A stretch of 64,000 nt of DNA from Lathyrus oleraceus (GCF_024323335.1 NC_066580.1:438459851-438523850), one strand, 5' to 3'. Counted from the stretch's first letter, positions 42,612-56,600 are shown. Numbers and translations: made by a program. The notes: a model not told the origin generated them from the letters alone.

Positions 42612-43521
42612 TACAACATAGCTTAAGAAAAACAAAATCTTCAACAACGTAGAATTTTTATCAACAACAACATAACTTAAACAACATTGAACTCTTATAA
42701 TCAACAACATAACTTAAATAACATACAATTTTTTATCAACAACAACATACCTTAAACAACATACAACATAACTCAATAACATACAACTTTTATCATCAAC
42801 AACATAACTCATAACACAACATATCTTAAACAACATACAACATAGCTCAACAAAAACAAAATCATCAACAACATTAAACTTTTATTATCAACAACATAGC
42901 TCAAGAAAAATTTAATATATCCCAAAAAACATCAAAAATATCACATCTCATAACATAAAATGTGAAAACGTCTACATACCTGAAATATGAAGAGGAAGTG
43001 AAAGAAATGAGTTTGTATAACATCTGTCATTGATTCATAAGAGTTGAAGAAGATATGTTAGAGTTTTGTGCATAAGTGTTATGCAACCGTTCATGGAGTA
43101 AGGATAATGCGTGAGAAAGTGTTGGGGTTTTGTTAAGAGAGAGATGTTCTGTCCTGAAAGAACGAAATTTCGCTTAAATATATGTTATACTTTTCACTAC
43201 GGTTGATAAAAATGATAGTGATTAAATATAGGTATATTTCACAACTGTTGTTATTCTATATTATGGTAAAAGATATTTTAATTTTAATATAAATATTAAG
43301 ATTATAAGTGACACACCCATTTTGTAACCAAAAAAAGGAAAATTGTTGGGGCTAAGATTTGAAGCTTGTATGTCTTAACATATCACTACGATTATTAATA
43401 TGGATCGTAGTGAAATGTCTTTTAATAAAAAAAATGAAGGCAACTAAATAAGATCTCTTACTTCGATTGGCTTAATAGTCGAGGTAGTAACATGTTACAT
43501 TATGTGCATTTTGTAGTAGTG
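42612..43521 (+). mobile_element. 3' end of a CACTA (En/Spm-type) transposon
   Basis: It ends in TTTTGTAGTAGTG (43509-43521), the reverse of the CACTACTACAAAA terminus common in legume CACTA elements. Inside are related subterminal pieces: TCACTACGAT and ATCGTAGTGA, facing each other near 43382-43414, and CACTACGGTTGATAAAA near 43196. 42612-42900 is a degenerate array of CAACAACATAACTTAAACAAC. No transposase is present. The other end is not in the window, presumably beyond the left part of the Athila element that inserted into it. Confidence 0.7.
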
Positions 43522-45063
43522 TGAGCTAGCTTTTTAGGTGAAACTTTTCTCTATCCTCGTTGTTTTTATGCAATTTCTTCGTATGGAATACTTACTAGGC
43601 TTTTTGAAAGGAGAAAATATGAAAGTTGTATTGTCAACCAATTTGCCATGCTTGTTAAATTTTTATACTAAAAAATACTTCACTTGTCGAATATCCAAAT
43701 CTGTAAAATATTGTGAAATTCAAAGACTTCATAAGAAAACTAACACATTTTCCGACTCAATTCCCAAAAGAAATACCTTTTGGGAGCTGGATTCTCACAA
43801 AAATCATGAAAAAACACTAACACAATCAGATATTGGATAAAAAATAAATGGTTTGTATTTTAACTTCATTAAATCAACATTTAATTTACTTTGAATATGA
43901 GTAGTCGGGTCTTTATTAACTGGTTGATAGTTGCAATGTGTTCTAATAAGACATCTCCATCATTGGCATACTGAATAAAAGATAGAAGTGGCTCAATGGA
44001 ACTGTCTTGCATCCAGAGGTGTAACTTGATAACAAAACTGGATGCAAGTTAAATCATCAACAATGAAGGTGACCTTGGTTTGAATCCGGGATGGAGGTAA
44101 AATTTTAGAATTTTGATGACCTTGGCGATGAACATATGTCACATCAGATGCCACACGTATGAACATATGTCACGTCGGATGCCAGCGTGTAAAAATAGAC
44201 GTTGTTTGTGAAAATTAGACAGAAATTACTTAAATGATGGTTTTTGAAAACATAAGGAACTATATTGGTCTTTTTAAAAATTAATGGACCAAAATAGACC
44301 CCGAGATAAAAATAAGGGACCAAAAAAGGTATTTAGTGTTTTTTTTCTATTTTTCTATTTAGTTATATCATCCATTATTACTATTTTCTTTTAACACCTT
44401 CAATTTGATCTAATATTTTTATCATAACATCTTTCTTTACAAGATCTTCAATTATTAAATTTTAGACATAATACTTTTTTTTTCTGTTCCTTATCTTTAA
44501 CTCATGGTCAATTTAATCCCTTAACTTTTAAAAATACTATTTTGGTCCCTTATTTCTTCAAACTATCATGTTTATCCTTTTTGTTAACTCTATTAATCAA
44601 AGTTAAGTTTAATATGACCATGTTAGCTCTGATGTGAAAATGAAATTAGAAAATATAAGTGGAATAAAAGTGATTCATACCTAGTCTTGAAACAAAAGTG
44701 ATTCAGTTGTAGAGAATTGTTAAGGAAAAGACAATAGAGAAGACGACAACATAGGTGTAGTGAAGCTTCGAACAACGGTTTATGGATAATATGATGGCAT
44801 ATGCGTAGTGAACATACAAATTTCAAGACGATTATCCATTTCTAGCCTCTTTCTCATTTATGGTTTAACTAAATCTCCTATAATTTTAGGTATTTTGTGT
44901 TTCTTTTAATTCTATTATAAAATTTCAATCTTTGCATACTTATTATGTTTAGGGTTCAAAGTAACATGTTGTCGTTTTAGGTTTTGAGGTCGATTTAGTT
45001 GTTTGTGTAGTTTTCACCCCTTTCTCCCCATTATAATTTAGGTTTTGTTTTAAATTAGTAAAA
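43522..45063. other. AT-rich stretch without a recognised gene
   Basis: A 100-codon frame at 43538-43840 (MKLFSILVVFMQFLRMEYLL...) could be a chance frame or a worn polyprotein fragment; I do not recognise it. Near 44126-44195 GAACATATGTCAC occurs twice as a short tandem repeat. AAGGGACCAAAAAAGGTATTT (44313-44334) and AAATACTATTTTGGTCCCTT (44532-44551) are inverted copies about 200 bases apart, as in a small foldback element. Confidence 0.5.
44309..44555. repeat. Small inverted repeat, possible MITE remnant
   Basis: Two arms of about 24 bases, three or so mismatches, enclose AT-rich DNA (TTTTTCTATTTAG, TTTTAACACC). No target duplication was found. Confidence 0.4.
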
Positions 45064-46379
45064 ATGGAAGAATTTCTCCATGTGTTTATTCATCATGGAG
45101 AGTCATTTGTAAATGATGAACTAACTAAGTATGAAGGAACAATTTCAGAATTGAAATATGATGTTGATAAGTGAGATTATTTCGAGTTGGCATGTATAGT
45201 TAAGGACTGAAATATAGGGAAATATATATTATATGGTACAAGGATCCAACATTTGGGATGCATATTTTGGATGATGATAAGGGTGCACAAGATATTACAT
45301 ATTTATGTAAGGTGAACTTGAGTGTTGATGTTTATATACAACATCAATTGTCTCATCCTGAGTTTTATGACTGACCTTTAGAAGAAGAAGATATAAACCC
45401 CGGGGTAATTATAAATCTTGATGAAGAAGATTTAATTTATAAAATGTATGAAGAAATGGTGAAATGGGATGAATTGAATGAAGGTAAAGGTCAATCTGGT
45501 TAGGTGAATGATAGTGAATTGAACGAAGGTAGAGTCCAATCTAGTTAAGTGCATGATGGTGAACCGAATGAAGGTAGAGGTCAATTTGGCAAGGTGCATG
45601 AAGGTTAATTGAATGAAGGTAGAGGCCATGATAGTAATGTGAATAATAAAGTTAATGTAAGTGTCATGAATGAGGGTGACATGGTTGGTTTTGAAAGTGA
45701 GGATGATATTGATGATATGAGTTTTAATTATAATAGTGCATTGAATATTGCATTTGAAGACTCTAATGATGATTTTATGGAAGAGGAAATGGATAATATG
45801 TTATATTATGGGAATGGTTACGAGAGTACTAGCATAAAACACAAGCACAATGGAGAAATTGATGAGAGTGAAGATGATGGTTATGAGTTAGAAAATGGAT
45901 GTGAAACATATGAGAATATCATAACAAGTAGGAAAAAGAAACCAATTTTCAAGTTGTAGAAATACATGGCAAATTATAAATGGGATTTAGGAACATATTT
46001 TACTTTCAAGTGTGATTTTAAGGAAACAATAACAATTTATGTTGTCAAATCTAGTATGAACCTTAAGTTTATTAAAAATGAAAAACAAAGGGTTAGGGTT
46101 TGATGTAAAGAGGGATATGAGTGAGAAGTGTATTATGCCAAGTTGATAAAGGAGGATTCTTGACATTTGAGGAAAGTAATTGACATTCACATTTGTAGTG
46201 GATTTAAATTTGAAAATGATGACTACAAAGTGGTTGAGTAAGAGGAATGACAATTCTTTGTAATATAATCGTAAAATGAAGATTAAGGATATCAAGAAAA
46301 ATGCTAAAAGGAATTAGAATGTCGGGGTAAACAATACAAAGGTAATTAGTGCAAGATGTGCAACTAGAGACATGGTAGA
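45064..46379 (+). pseudogene. MULE (MuDR-type) transposase N-terminal remnant
   Basis: The start, FLHVFIHHGESFVNDELTKY, then YDVDKWDYFELACIVKD, is typical of plant MULE transposases. A repeat-rich acidic stretch follows, including a 116-codon open frame at 45609-45959 (MNEGRGHDSN, EDDIDDMSFNYN, EEEMDNMLYY). The DNA-binding region comes next in broken frames (DLGTYFTFKCDFKETITIY, SMNLKFIKNEKQRVRV, CKEGYEWE, KVIDIHICSGFKFEND). Many stops; the DDE core is beyond the break at 46380, where a chromovirus LTR inserted. An intact protein of this family cuts and pastes MULE elements. This one is dead. Confidence 0.8.
45462..45632 (+). repeat. Short tandem repeat in MULE remnant (GAATGAAGGTAGAGG)
   Basis: Four degenerate units of 45-60 bases containing TTGAATGAAGGTAGAGGTCAAT and GGTGCATGATGGTGAA. 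They lie in the acidic, poorly conserved part of the transposase and contain stops. Confidence 0.7.
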
Positions 46380-46807
46380 TGTAACGCCCCTAACTTATTT
46401 AATTGTTTTTATTTAATTATAGCATTTTATGAATTATATGATAATTTATTTATGTGATGTTGGTGTGTTTTTGAGTGTTTTATGATGTTTTAGAGTATTC
46501 AAGGGTATTTTAATAATTTAATAATTATTAAATATTTGGTTGAGAGCGATAGATTTTATTTAATTATAAATAACGATAATAATTATGAGGTTTATAATTA
46601 TTATTTAATTATTTAAATATAGTGTGACACCTTATGTTAAAAATATATTTTTCTTTTAAAATCAAATAAATATTTTGTTTAAATATTAAAGGTATGACGC
46701 TTAATTGAATAATGATTTAATTTAAGATTTATTTTATTTTATTTATCGATTAAATAAATATTTCGTTTGGGATTAAATATTTGAGAATTAATCTTAATGT
46801 TGGATTA

Positions 46808-46961
<154 letters not shown>

Positions 46962-47560
46962 TAAGGGAGAGTGTGAGAGTTAGTGTAAAAATTAAGGTTT
47001 GAGGCATATCGTTAAATGGCACATCTGAGTCTGGGGACACCATCGATAAGGTAAGGGGGAAGATTGTTTACTATAGGGTGGATTTTAGACAGGAAAATGA
47101 TGAGGGTTCCCTTACCCTCTCATCAGTGTCAGGTTATTGTTATTTTTATCTCTGTGAAATGTATTGAATCAAAATACAAGTATTTTATTGTACTGATTTG
47201 CTATGACCATATGGGTTTGGTCCTACCCTTTTGGTCACGTATTGTATGAATAATATGTTTTATATCGAAACTTTGCTTTTTGGGAGTCGATTGTTGTTAC
47301 GATCTGTACCCAAATAGGATAATCTCATTTGGTCACTTTAGGTGATCGATATGATTTTTGGATCAAAAAAATTGTTTTTATGATTTGTTAATACAATTGA
47401 ATTTTGATGTTACAGTATAATATGAAATTGCATGTTTGTGATTATTTTATTAAAAAGTATTGATCCTTGAATGTTTGACCAAATTGGTTTTTCCCAAAAA
47501 AAACTTTTGGTCAATTCAATATGATAATATCCCACAAGTGTTAATAGGGATAATCTCATT

Positions 47561-47980
47561 TTGTCAAAACCTTTTGTAAAAACTATTTCTAATACTGCCT
47601 TTAGAACTCGGTATGGTCACTATGAATATTTGGTGATGTCGTTCGGAGTTTCTAATGCGCCTGGTGTATTTATGGAGTATATGAACAAAACTTTTCACCC
47701 GTTCTTGGATAAGTTTGTTATGGTATTCATTGATGATATTCTTAGTTACTATAAATCAGATGAAGATCATGCATAACATCTTTGTATTGTACTTCAGATT
47801 TTAAAAGAAAAGAAGTTGTTTGTGAAACTATCTAAATGTAAGTTTTGGTTGCGGGAAGTCAGCTTCTTGGGTCATGTAATTTCCAGTGGCGGTATAGTGG
47901 TGGATCTTTCGAAAGTTGATGTAGTGTTACAGTGGGAGGCTCCAAAGACGACTATTGAGATTAAAAAAATTCTTGGCTTG
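47561..47980 (+). pseudogene. Chromovirus RT fragment (palm region)
   Basis: The frame reads [60 protein letters not shown], a stop at 47774, then in the same frame LKEKKLFVKLSKCKFWLREV, SFLGHVISSGGIVVDLSKVD and WEAPKTTIEIKKILGL. FIDDIL is the catalytic F-x-DD box of Ty3/gypsy RT. The similarity to Tekay/Del RT stops exactly at the Ogre-C boundary, inside the LGLaGYYRRF motif. The N-terminal fingers are missing. Not functional. Confidence 0.92.
47976..47980. repeat. Target site of Ogre-C, left copy (GCTTG)
   Basis: GCTTG directly precedes the Ogre-C LTR. The right copy is outside the window, so it is predicted rather than seen. Confidence 0.6.
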
Positions 47981-50900
47981 TGTAGCGGTGTATTCGTTAC
48001 TATATGATCTATTGATTAAATCATAAGCAAAGTATACAATAACATAGAGTCGCCACCGCACTTTTATTTATCCTAAGGACTGGTTAAAAAGCGAACAAAA
48101 ACCTAAGAAGTTTTACACGTAGAAAACTAATGAAAAGATCAGAGATCGGGGTAAGGGGTAAATTACGCAATGGGAAGGTGTTAGGCACCCAATGCGTCCT
48201 AGGTACTCCTAGGGAGCCCTTTTCACACTTGTTGTTTGAAAATTATTATTTGTCATGACATAAGTATTGTGCAAACATGAGTGGGATGATGAGAAAAGAA
48301 TGTACATGTTAATTATTTTTGTGTTTAGATGGATAACCATTGCCTACGTACCTTCCATCAAAGGTAAGGATCAAAACCTCGTAGTTCGGCTAAAAAACTT
48401 CCAAAAAGTTAGTGGATTCAATTTTAAAACACAAGCTCAAAGGTCTTACGTTACCCACGGGAGAAAACTCAACCTTGTATAACAACTAGTCCACCATGTG
48501 AGAAAAGCTTCAACTTGCCAGAGAGGGGTTAACCCTATAATAGGCAAGGAAGACTTACAATTCATCTACTAAGGACAAATAGGTGAGATTAATATCAACC
48601 AACTAGGGTAAATCAAACCTATAGCTAATGTATGAAAACTTAACAAACATGGACAAAGCCACAAAATCATTTGAATGGGTGAAGTTATTTGGATTATTTA
48701 CAAAAAGGTCAAAGTATGATTAAAGTCAATTCAAAATGAAGTATTTACAAAAATGAAGTTTGGAAAATCATGGACTTAAGGTCCAAGTTTCTAATTTGGA
48801 AAGAAGGTGAGAATGTTTGCACAACACTTATTTCAAGTTTTTAAAAGTATGTGTGAAAAGGTAGGACACAATGGAATGAAAGGAATGGGAGAGTGAAGGT
48901 AAAACTTCTTAGGAGGGTCCACCTCTTGAAATCACATAGAAGATGATTCAAGTGGGTCCTTAGGAATAGGCTACAAATGAGCAATAACATGAACATGGTA
49001 ACAGATGAGATTAAATGAGATTAAATAAAAGCGGATACTGGATGCCACTCAATGGTCTTATACCTGTCTCCTAAAACAAGTAAGGATATCAGAAGCCACT
49101 CTATGGACTTACACTAATCTCCATCAGAATAAAACAAAACAGGGAAGTCAACTGCCAATCTATCTGGACTTATGTTAACCTCCACAGTATGATCCTAGGA
49201 GTACAAATGCCACATCACAGGGACTTACAATGAATCCTCACATACAACAACAATGCTCAAACAGAGAGCAAAGAAGATATGAGTGACCAATGAGGTCTTA
49301 CACTCTATCTCTTCCATGTCATGGGAACAGATGCCAACTTACAGGGACTTATAACTGGTTCCTCAATGGGCAAGCAAACAAATCACATAGGTATGAAATA
49401 ATGGACATGCTACAAGGAGCAATGAATGATAGTAAACGCACTAAGGCAATCAAGTAATCACGTATAAATGAGTCAAGTAATCAATCACAAATAGTCATAT
49501 AGCACACTCTATAACCAAACAAGGAGGCTCAATCAAAAGGGTTTGACTATGAAAGTCCACTGTAATAGGTAAGTGTCGCTCTTAACCCGGCCATTGAGGG
49601 GCTCAGGTGAAGCAGATGAAAGGGTATGAGGGGTGTGCCTCATTGCTTCTATCTCATGTCCGAGAGAGCATGTAAATATAAGAATGTGGGGGAGTTCAGA
49701 AAGATGGAACTCTTTCCCCGATTGGACTCGATAGATCTTGGGTATGGATCTCAATGCTACAACCATGTAATGGGAGCAATGAGAAGACTCACTGAATAGT
49801 GGGAGATAGGCTACTTATCTCTACCTTCCACCAATTGCCTCAAATGAGGACTTTTCCTGCTTGGGACAAATATAAACATACACAATCAATGCCTCTTAAG
49901 GAGGACTTCAGACAATTTGCCCGGCCAAATAACAGACCGGGTCTCCAGACTACATGAAGAAGAAGGTTCTATACCTCAATGCAAGTTGCTATTTAAGCAA
50001 AGCAAAGCAAGTTCTTAAGAGAACTGAGCGACTAAAGGGTACCTGGAAACAATCCAATAAAATCAGCATCCCATTCATAAACAGATAACAACATAAGAAT
50101 CAATTAACAAAGTACAATTATACAAATAATGATGTGCATAGCACAAGGCTCACATGAACCAAACATCCTACAAAACAAATACATTAGTCATATGTGTCAA
50201 GTAACACAATCCATAATGTGGAGCAAATTCCTTAATCATTAACTCCTTAACCTGAAAAGGCACAATTAACTTCAAAGGTAAGTAACATGACCACTAGGAC
50301 TAGCCTAGGGTCAAAAAGATGGAAAAATCTTAAAACAGCAGCCAATTCATGATCAAATTCAAGTAACATCAAATACAAAGGGATCCCAATTGGTCCCATA
50401 TTCAAACTATGCTCCTATTTCTATTTATGCAACATGGAAGGCAAAAGATGCAATGTGGAGTCTCTTACAAGCAACCAGCAAGATCACATTCAAATAAATG
50501 CCAAAATGGCACCAAAAAATCCACAAAAATTATGTTCTAACCAGAAGACATTCAGCAAGCCACATGTTAATTTTCAAGTCATTTGGACTAGTAGATCAAT
50601 AGGAATTAAATCGACATGACAAAGCATGCAAAAATGCAATCAAATGAGGCCTACAATTATACACCAACTTCAATTAGATGGTAAACAGCAATGTTACATT
50701 AGAAATTAGTAGGACCAAAGCCAAAAGATAGCTGCATGTGTTAAGAACTATCCTATCAATTTTCATGGTCATTGGATAAGGTATGAGAATATGGCAACAT
50801 ATATACAAAAGGTTACACAAATGAAGCTCTAACATGCTAGGCAGCAAGGAAAAATATGAATCAAATTGAAAATGGATTGTAAAAATCCACAAAAATTCAC

Positions 50901-53589
50901 AGAGGTAGCAAACATGTTAAAGGAGTTTCATGCAAAAATTTAGGGCCATTGGCCAGAGGGAAGCATGGTAAAAGATTAGGGAAACTCAGCATATCAACTA
51001 TGTCACATTTTTTACACATCCAAATTCAATAATTCATATATAATAAACCATAGGCCCAAAAATTACCAAACCTATGTCAAAAAATCCAGAAGGATGAGTT
51101 AGGAATTAGTATCTAAAATTTCAATTAATTTGGGTTAAGCATGTTGATTCTATAATTAAAATGGCAAAGCATAGGAAAATGGTGTACATTATAAAGATCC
51201 CTATGGCAATTTATTTTTCTACCAAGCACTATTTCTATTTTTTTATTCTATAAAAAAGTAGAGAAAAAAAAAAGATCAACAAAAAAATCCTTGAATTTTT
51301 TGGATTAAAATTGAGCAATTTGTGATTTTTAGAAGTTTTTAAATAATTATTTAATATTTATTTGGAATTATTTAGATTTATTTGGATTTATTTAATTGAA
51401 TTAGTAGCTGATGGCAAAAATGTAATACTTAGCCCCCAGCCTAATACGTTGCCGTTTCAATTAGATGTGAGGGACGGTGGGGATTTGATCTGGCAATGGA
51501 GAAACATGAAACGAAAACGAAACGGACGGATACAAGATCTACGAAGCATCTTTTTCCAGAAAATGGATGAAGTTCATCGTCTTCATCAGCGTTCTTCGCT
51601 GGATTTCCAGGTTTTGGCCAAATCGCCATGGAAATGCATGATGCACATACCGGTCGAACCGGTTTCGCGTCACGATCACGAATATGGAAGCCAATTTGTC
51701 TATAACCTACTATACAGGACGAATCGAAGAGAAGAACGAACGGCATCGAAACTCAGAATGCGAACAACTCACTCAATTTACAGCGAAATCTTAATCTACA
51801 AGTTGATATGCAATCTACAAGGAATAATCTACAACATCCCTAACTCAATTTGGACAACTACAAGATTCGATTCCCAACCTTCTTGAGTGCAGTACCGGCG
51901 GAACCGTGCGATCGAGCTCCAAAACGTGAAACAGATGCAAGAGGTTGCTTCAGGATGAGTATGATGACATTCTTGCAGCTCGAAAATCTCCGGATTGAAC
52001 AAATTCTTGGACTGTTATAGGATATGCAGGTTGATTCTACAATGGCGATTTGTGGATGGTTCTTGAGTTTTACCTACAAACAGAAAATCCAGCACTAGTA
52101 TAGAAGACAAATTCAACAAGATATTGCTGCAAGATCCCTGAAATTGGTGAATTCGAGCCAAAAATGTTGTGAAAATTTTTGAGAGGAATGAGAGGATTTT
52201 TTAGATTTTGGTGTTTTGATTTTCTGTTATGAATGATGAAATTGTGATTGCAAATTGTGATTAGTCTCAAATTTTGTTAGCAATTAACATTATATATGAA
52301 ATGCTTAATCCAAGTTCAATTATAATTAGTGAAAAAAAAAGAGATTAGTGTAAACATGCTTATGTGATGCATTGGATTTTAAGCTCTTTTTCATTAGAAG
52401 CTTCTTAACAGCAAATTAACACCTTGAGCAAACCACAAATATCATTTGGGAGCTGTTGGTATAGGCCTTATTTTCAAATTTCTCATATTTTCCAATTTCA
52501 CCATGTGATGGCTTATGTGTCCATTTTTTTCAATTCATTTTCAAATCCAATTCTCAAACCACAAGGCCTAGGCATGTTGTGAATATTCCAACAAATTTCA
52601 AATGCCATTTGTGAGGTGTTGCAAAAATCCCCACTCAAAAATTCCAATTATTTCACAAGTTGGACGATTTTGCCCCTGGTTCAATTAACAGTCCAGTTGA
52701 AATTTGACCTTTTGCATTGAGCAAATTTTGAAAAAATCCAATTATGCACCATGAAAGTACATATCAAATGGAGTTTGTGCATATAAAGAACTTGCACTTT
52801 GGACAATCCATGTGGTAGTTATGCCCTCCTGATTACGGGTCTTTTTTGAAATTCACTGAGCCATATTTTGCAAACCATACATGGGATTTTCAAGTTCTTG
52901 GACTTTTTGGAATTGTGAGAACAAGATCTTCAACTTTCATGTTGGACAAATTTTGATTTGAAGCTTGTATCATGAAATTATCTTGAGGGGAAAAACTTTC
53001 CATTTTGGGCAGCTGAAAATCACAGGTCCATTTGCCATTTTGGGAAACTGTCTGTCTGACTTCAATTCCTTCAACCTTGGTCTTTGAAATGCCAAATGAA
53101 GTTTATATGGACATGAATGAGACATTATAACCATTTCCAATCATCAAATCACTGATTAAATCCACAGTTGACCACAGTTGACTTTTGGTTGACTGGGCCA
53201 AGTTCTGATGAATTTCAAGCCTCTTTCACATGGGATCTTGGTTCCAAATGATATCACAACTTAAAAGAACTCTTTATGAATGATCATGGTGTCCAAATTC
53301 TTCAAGAATGGTCACCATCTATTGCTCAAGGCCTGATTTGACTGTTTTGACCTGGTTAGCTTCATCTGCAAGAAACATGGTTAGATGACAATATTTTTGT
53401 ACTTTTGGTTAGTAAACATATGAAAAGCAATGATATACAAATGCTATACATGCTCGGTGATCAAGAAATCACACTCACAAGGTATCCCACCCACTAGGAG
53501 GGAAGCTAGGGTATGCAATGATCCTTGAGGCCATGATATGATATGATATGGGCCATGAGGGATCTTAGGGCCAAAATTGGGGTCTTACA
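47981..53589 (-). repeat. Ogre-C 3' LTR (5609 bp)
   Basis: On the minus strand it begins TGTAAGACCCC and ends CGCTACA. The poly(A) signal (48063-48068), the PBS-like TGGCGACTCTATG (48043-48055) and the Ogre-wide motif GGGTGCCTAACACCTTCCC (48179-48197) lie near its 3' end. A TATATAAT at 52289-52296 is a possible TATA box. 49040-49380 holds about six degenerate units around CCACnnnAnGGACTTA. The plus-strand frame at 51362-51886 (174 codons) matches nothing I know. 52600-53200 and 49540-50045 are homologous to the Ogre-B LTR. Confidence 0.92.
49040..49380. repeat. Degenerate 50-60-bp repeats inside Ogre-C LTR
   Basis: Six units contain CCACTCAATGGTCTTATACC, CCACTCTATGGACTTACACT, CCACATCACAGGGACTTACA and the like, each followed by a CCTC or CTCC. 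Copies in the other LTR lie at 62329-62669. Confidence 0.65.
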
Positions 53590-53606
53590 GATGCCCCTAT
53601 TTAAGG
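53590..53606 (-). other. Ogre-C polypurine tract
   Basis: On the minus strand CCTTAAATAGGGGCATC directly precedes the 3' LTR, the same form as in Ogre-A and Ogre-B. Confidence 0.85.
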
Positions 53607-56600
53607 TCATTCTATCCGGAGAAGTGAAGTTTAGAAATCTTCATCTCGACGCGGTAGAATGGGCTTAAATAATAGTAATGAGACAAATTTTGGTCCCTAA
53701 GAGACCTCATGATGCAGATGTATGCATGCAAAACAAATTCTGTGGGGAATATATGGTTCACACAGAAGAAAAGACGGTCCATCGGAGTAATACATTCACC
53801 AGGAACAGAGACTCTAATAAGACTCTTATTGGGGGATAGTAAGGAAAAGAATGCGTGAGCAGGACACGACTTTGATTAGGGTAATGACAAAACTGACATA
53901 GCGCGAACTAGGCACGACTCCGATTGGGGATAACAGACATCGGAATGGAGAACTTGCTAGGGAAGCAAAGGACTCACACTGGGGAATAAAGATTTCCAGA
54001 GGAAAATAAATCCATCGGAAAGACATAAGCTGACTCAACTTATCCATAAAGGATACTTCGGATAAAAATCCGGACTTGGACCAGGAAAAGATTCACATAG
54101 AATCTTCCTGCCGGGAAATGCACATATTGGGGAAACACCCATACAGCAAAAAAAATCACCAAAGGAAACTCCGCAGGGGAATGTCTAACAAAGAGACTCT
54201 CCTGGCAAAGCAACAAGAAGTGAGGTGTTACCGGTATAAGGGTAACAAACTCAGGAAAATCTGACTCCACAAGGGACCAATGTCATAATAGGGAGTGGAA
54301 AGGAAGGAACACCAGGGATACCGAGGTATATAATAGGTGACCGACCGAAAAAAGTGAATTGGTATATATGCCAAGACACTCATCATCCGAAAGGAGGGCT
54401 TGAAAAAGCAAATCGACTTACAGGATGGAGCATTCGAATCCACAACGGGAAAACGAATCTTACTCAACTGGGGACACAAACCCGAAGAGTGCATGAGATA
54501 TAATATCCATTACCGGCAGACCGTGGATAAGAATACTCGCATGAGATATATTATCTATTACCGTCAGAACGTAGATAATAAACTCGCATGGTAAGAAACA
54601 CCAGAGATACCGAGGTATATAATAGGTGATCTACCGCACGCGTGAATTGGTATATATGCCAAAACACACATCCGAAACACAAACTGGTTAAAGGATGAAT
54701 ATTCGATTCTGCAGAGAATACGAATCTTACTCTACTGGGGAAAATCAACAAAGGACTCCAACCAAAGAGCGCATGAGACATATTATTCATTACCGGCAGA
54801 CCGTGAATAATATACTCGAAAGGAAAAGACACCAGAGATACCGAAGTATATAATAGGTGACTAACCAAAAAGAGAGACAATCGTTACCAAGCATCCGGGT
54901 AAACGACAGACAACTCAAGGGATAAATTGCAAGCATCCGGCAATTACCCAACAACAAAGAAATATTTGACTCCGCCAAGGGAAACAACGAATCTTACTCG
55001 ACTAGGGAAACACAAAAGGCTTCGACTGAAGAGTGCATGAGATATATTATCCATTACCGTCAGAACGTGGATAGTATACTCGCATGGAAGATTATCCACA
55101 ACCGGTATAAGGGTTAATAAAGGATAAATCGACCGAAAAGAAAGGCATCGGGATACCAACAAGCATATAATGATGACCAATCAAAGGGAGTAACAACATT
55201 ACCAACAAAAGGGTAAATGAAAGACTCACTGGGGATTAATTGCAAGCATCCGGCAATTATCCGCAAGGTTGGGGATACATTGATAAACAGTCAATGATCT
55301 GGGGAACAAATCACTAGCAAACGGTGAGAAGACCCACTGGCGACTTCAAAAGGATAACATTGCAAGCATCCGGCAATGATCCAGAAGACTGTTGGGAATA
55401 CAAGTGCTTACTCAAGAGCAACTACCCAAAAGCAGGGGGGAATATCAACATCGAATATTGAATGAAGATAACCACAAAGGGAATTAGGGTTTACATCTAC
55501 CGAATACGGGGCAGAAGACCAAAATCTGGCTGAGGAAACAAGGGGTTTAACAATACCGACTACTGGGTAAGAAACCAAAGACTCAGCTGAGGATAAGATT
55601 GCTAGCAACCGGCAATTATCCACATGTATCATAAGATACCACTCCGCTGGAGAGGAAAATCACAGCGACATAGGATTTACAACTACCGAATACGGGGTAG
55701 AAGACCACAAACCCCACTGGGGATATAAATCACCACCGGGAACAGAACTCTGTTAGGGGTAAAACCACAACAACAGAAGATCCACCATCAGCCAGACCGA
55801 ACCACAAAGGTTACCACTGCTAGGGGAAAAGAGATAGGACTCACAACTACCGAATACGGGGTAGAAGCCATACTCTGGTGGGAATAACCACAAATTAGGG
55901 TTTACATCTACCGAATATGGGGTAGAAAACCACAAACTCTGCGTGGGGATAGCATAAATCACAAATCCGCACGAGAAACCAAAAATGAGGTTTATAACAG
56001 ACCACAAACTCTGTTGGAGAGTAGGGAATTAGGATTTACGACTACCGATTATCAGGTAGAAAACCAACAACTCTGGCTGGGGACCAAAAGGTATATAACC
56101 ACAAGTTCTGCCAAGAAAGCCAGGAAAAATAGGACTTACAACTACCGGTATGAGGGTAGGGGCCACAATCGACTCTTGCGGAGGAATGAAAGGTATATAA
56201 CCACAAATTCCGCCAAGAGGACAAGGAACAATAGGACTTACAACTACCGGTATAAGGGTAGAGGCCCGAAAACTCCGCTGGGGGACAACCCACTGGGAAG
56301 CACAAGGAACAGACGACAAATGTCAATTCAGGAAAGATCCGAAAAGACAGACTGAATCAAGACACGTCCTAATGAGGATATAACTCACATAGGAACATCC
56401 ATCCCAATATATGTGTTGGGAGGAAACGGAAGAAACCGTCATCCACGAGGGTATATCTCAGTGGGGAACTGCAGAAGAAAAGACAGACACTTTCTGCTTA
56501 TGGGTTGACTCTATATGGAGAGATTTAACACCCGACATCTGCTTAGGAAGATCTATAAAGATCTATATCACCATAGCAGGGAATAACAAACAAGGGATAT

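Noticed and set aside
51362..51886. 174-codon plus-strand frame in the Ogre-C LTR
   Set aside because: It is antisense to the element, with no recognisable domain; most likely a chance frame in LTR sequence.
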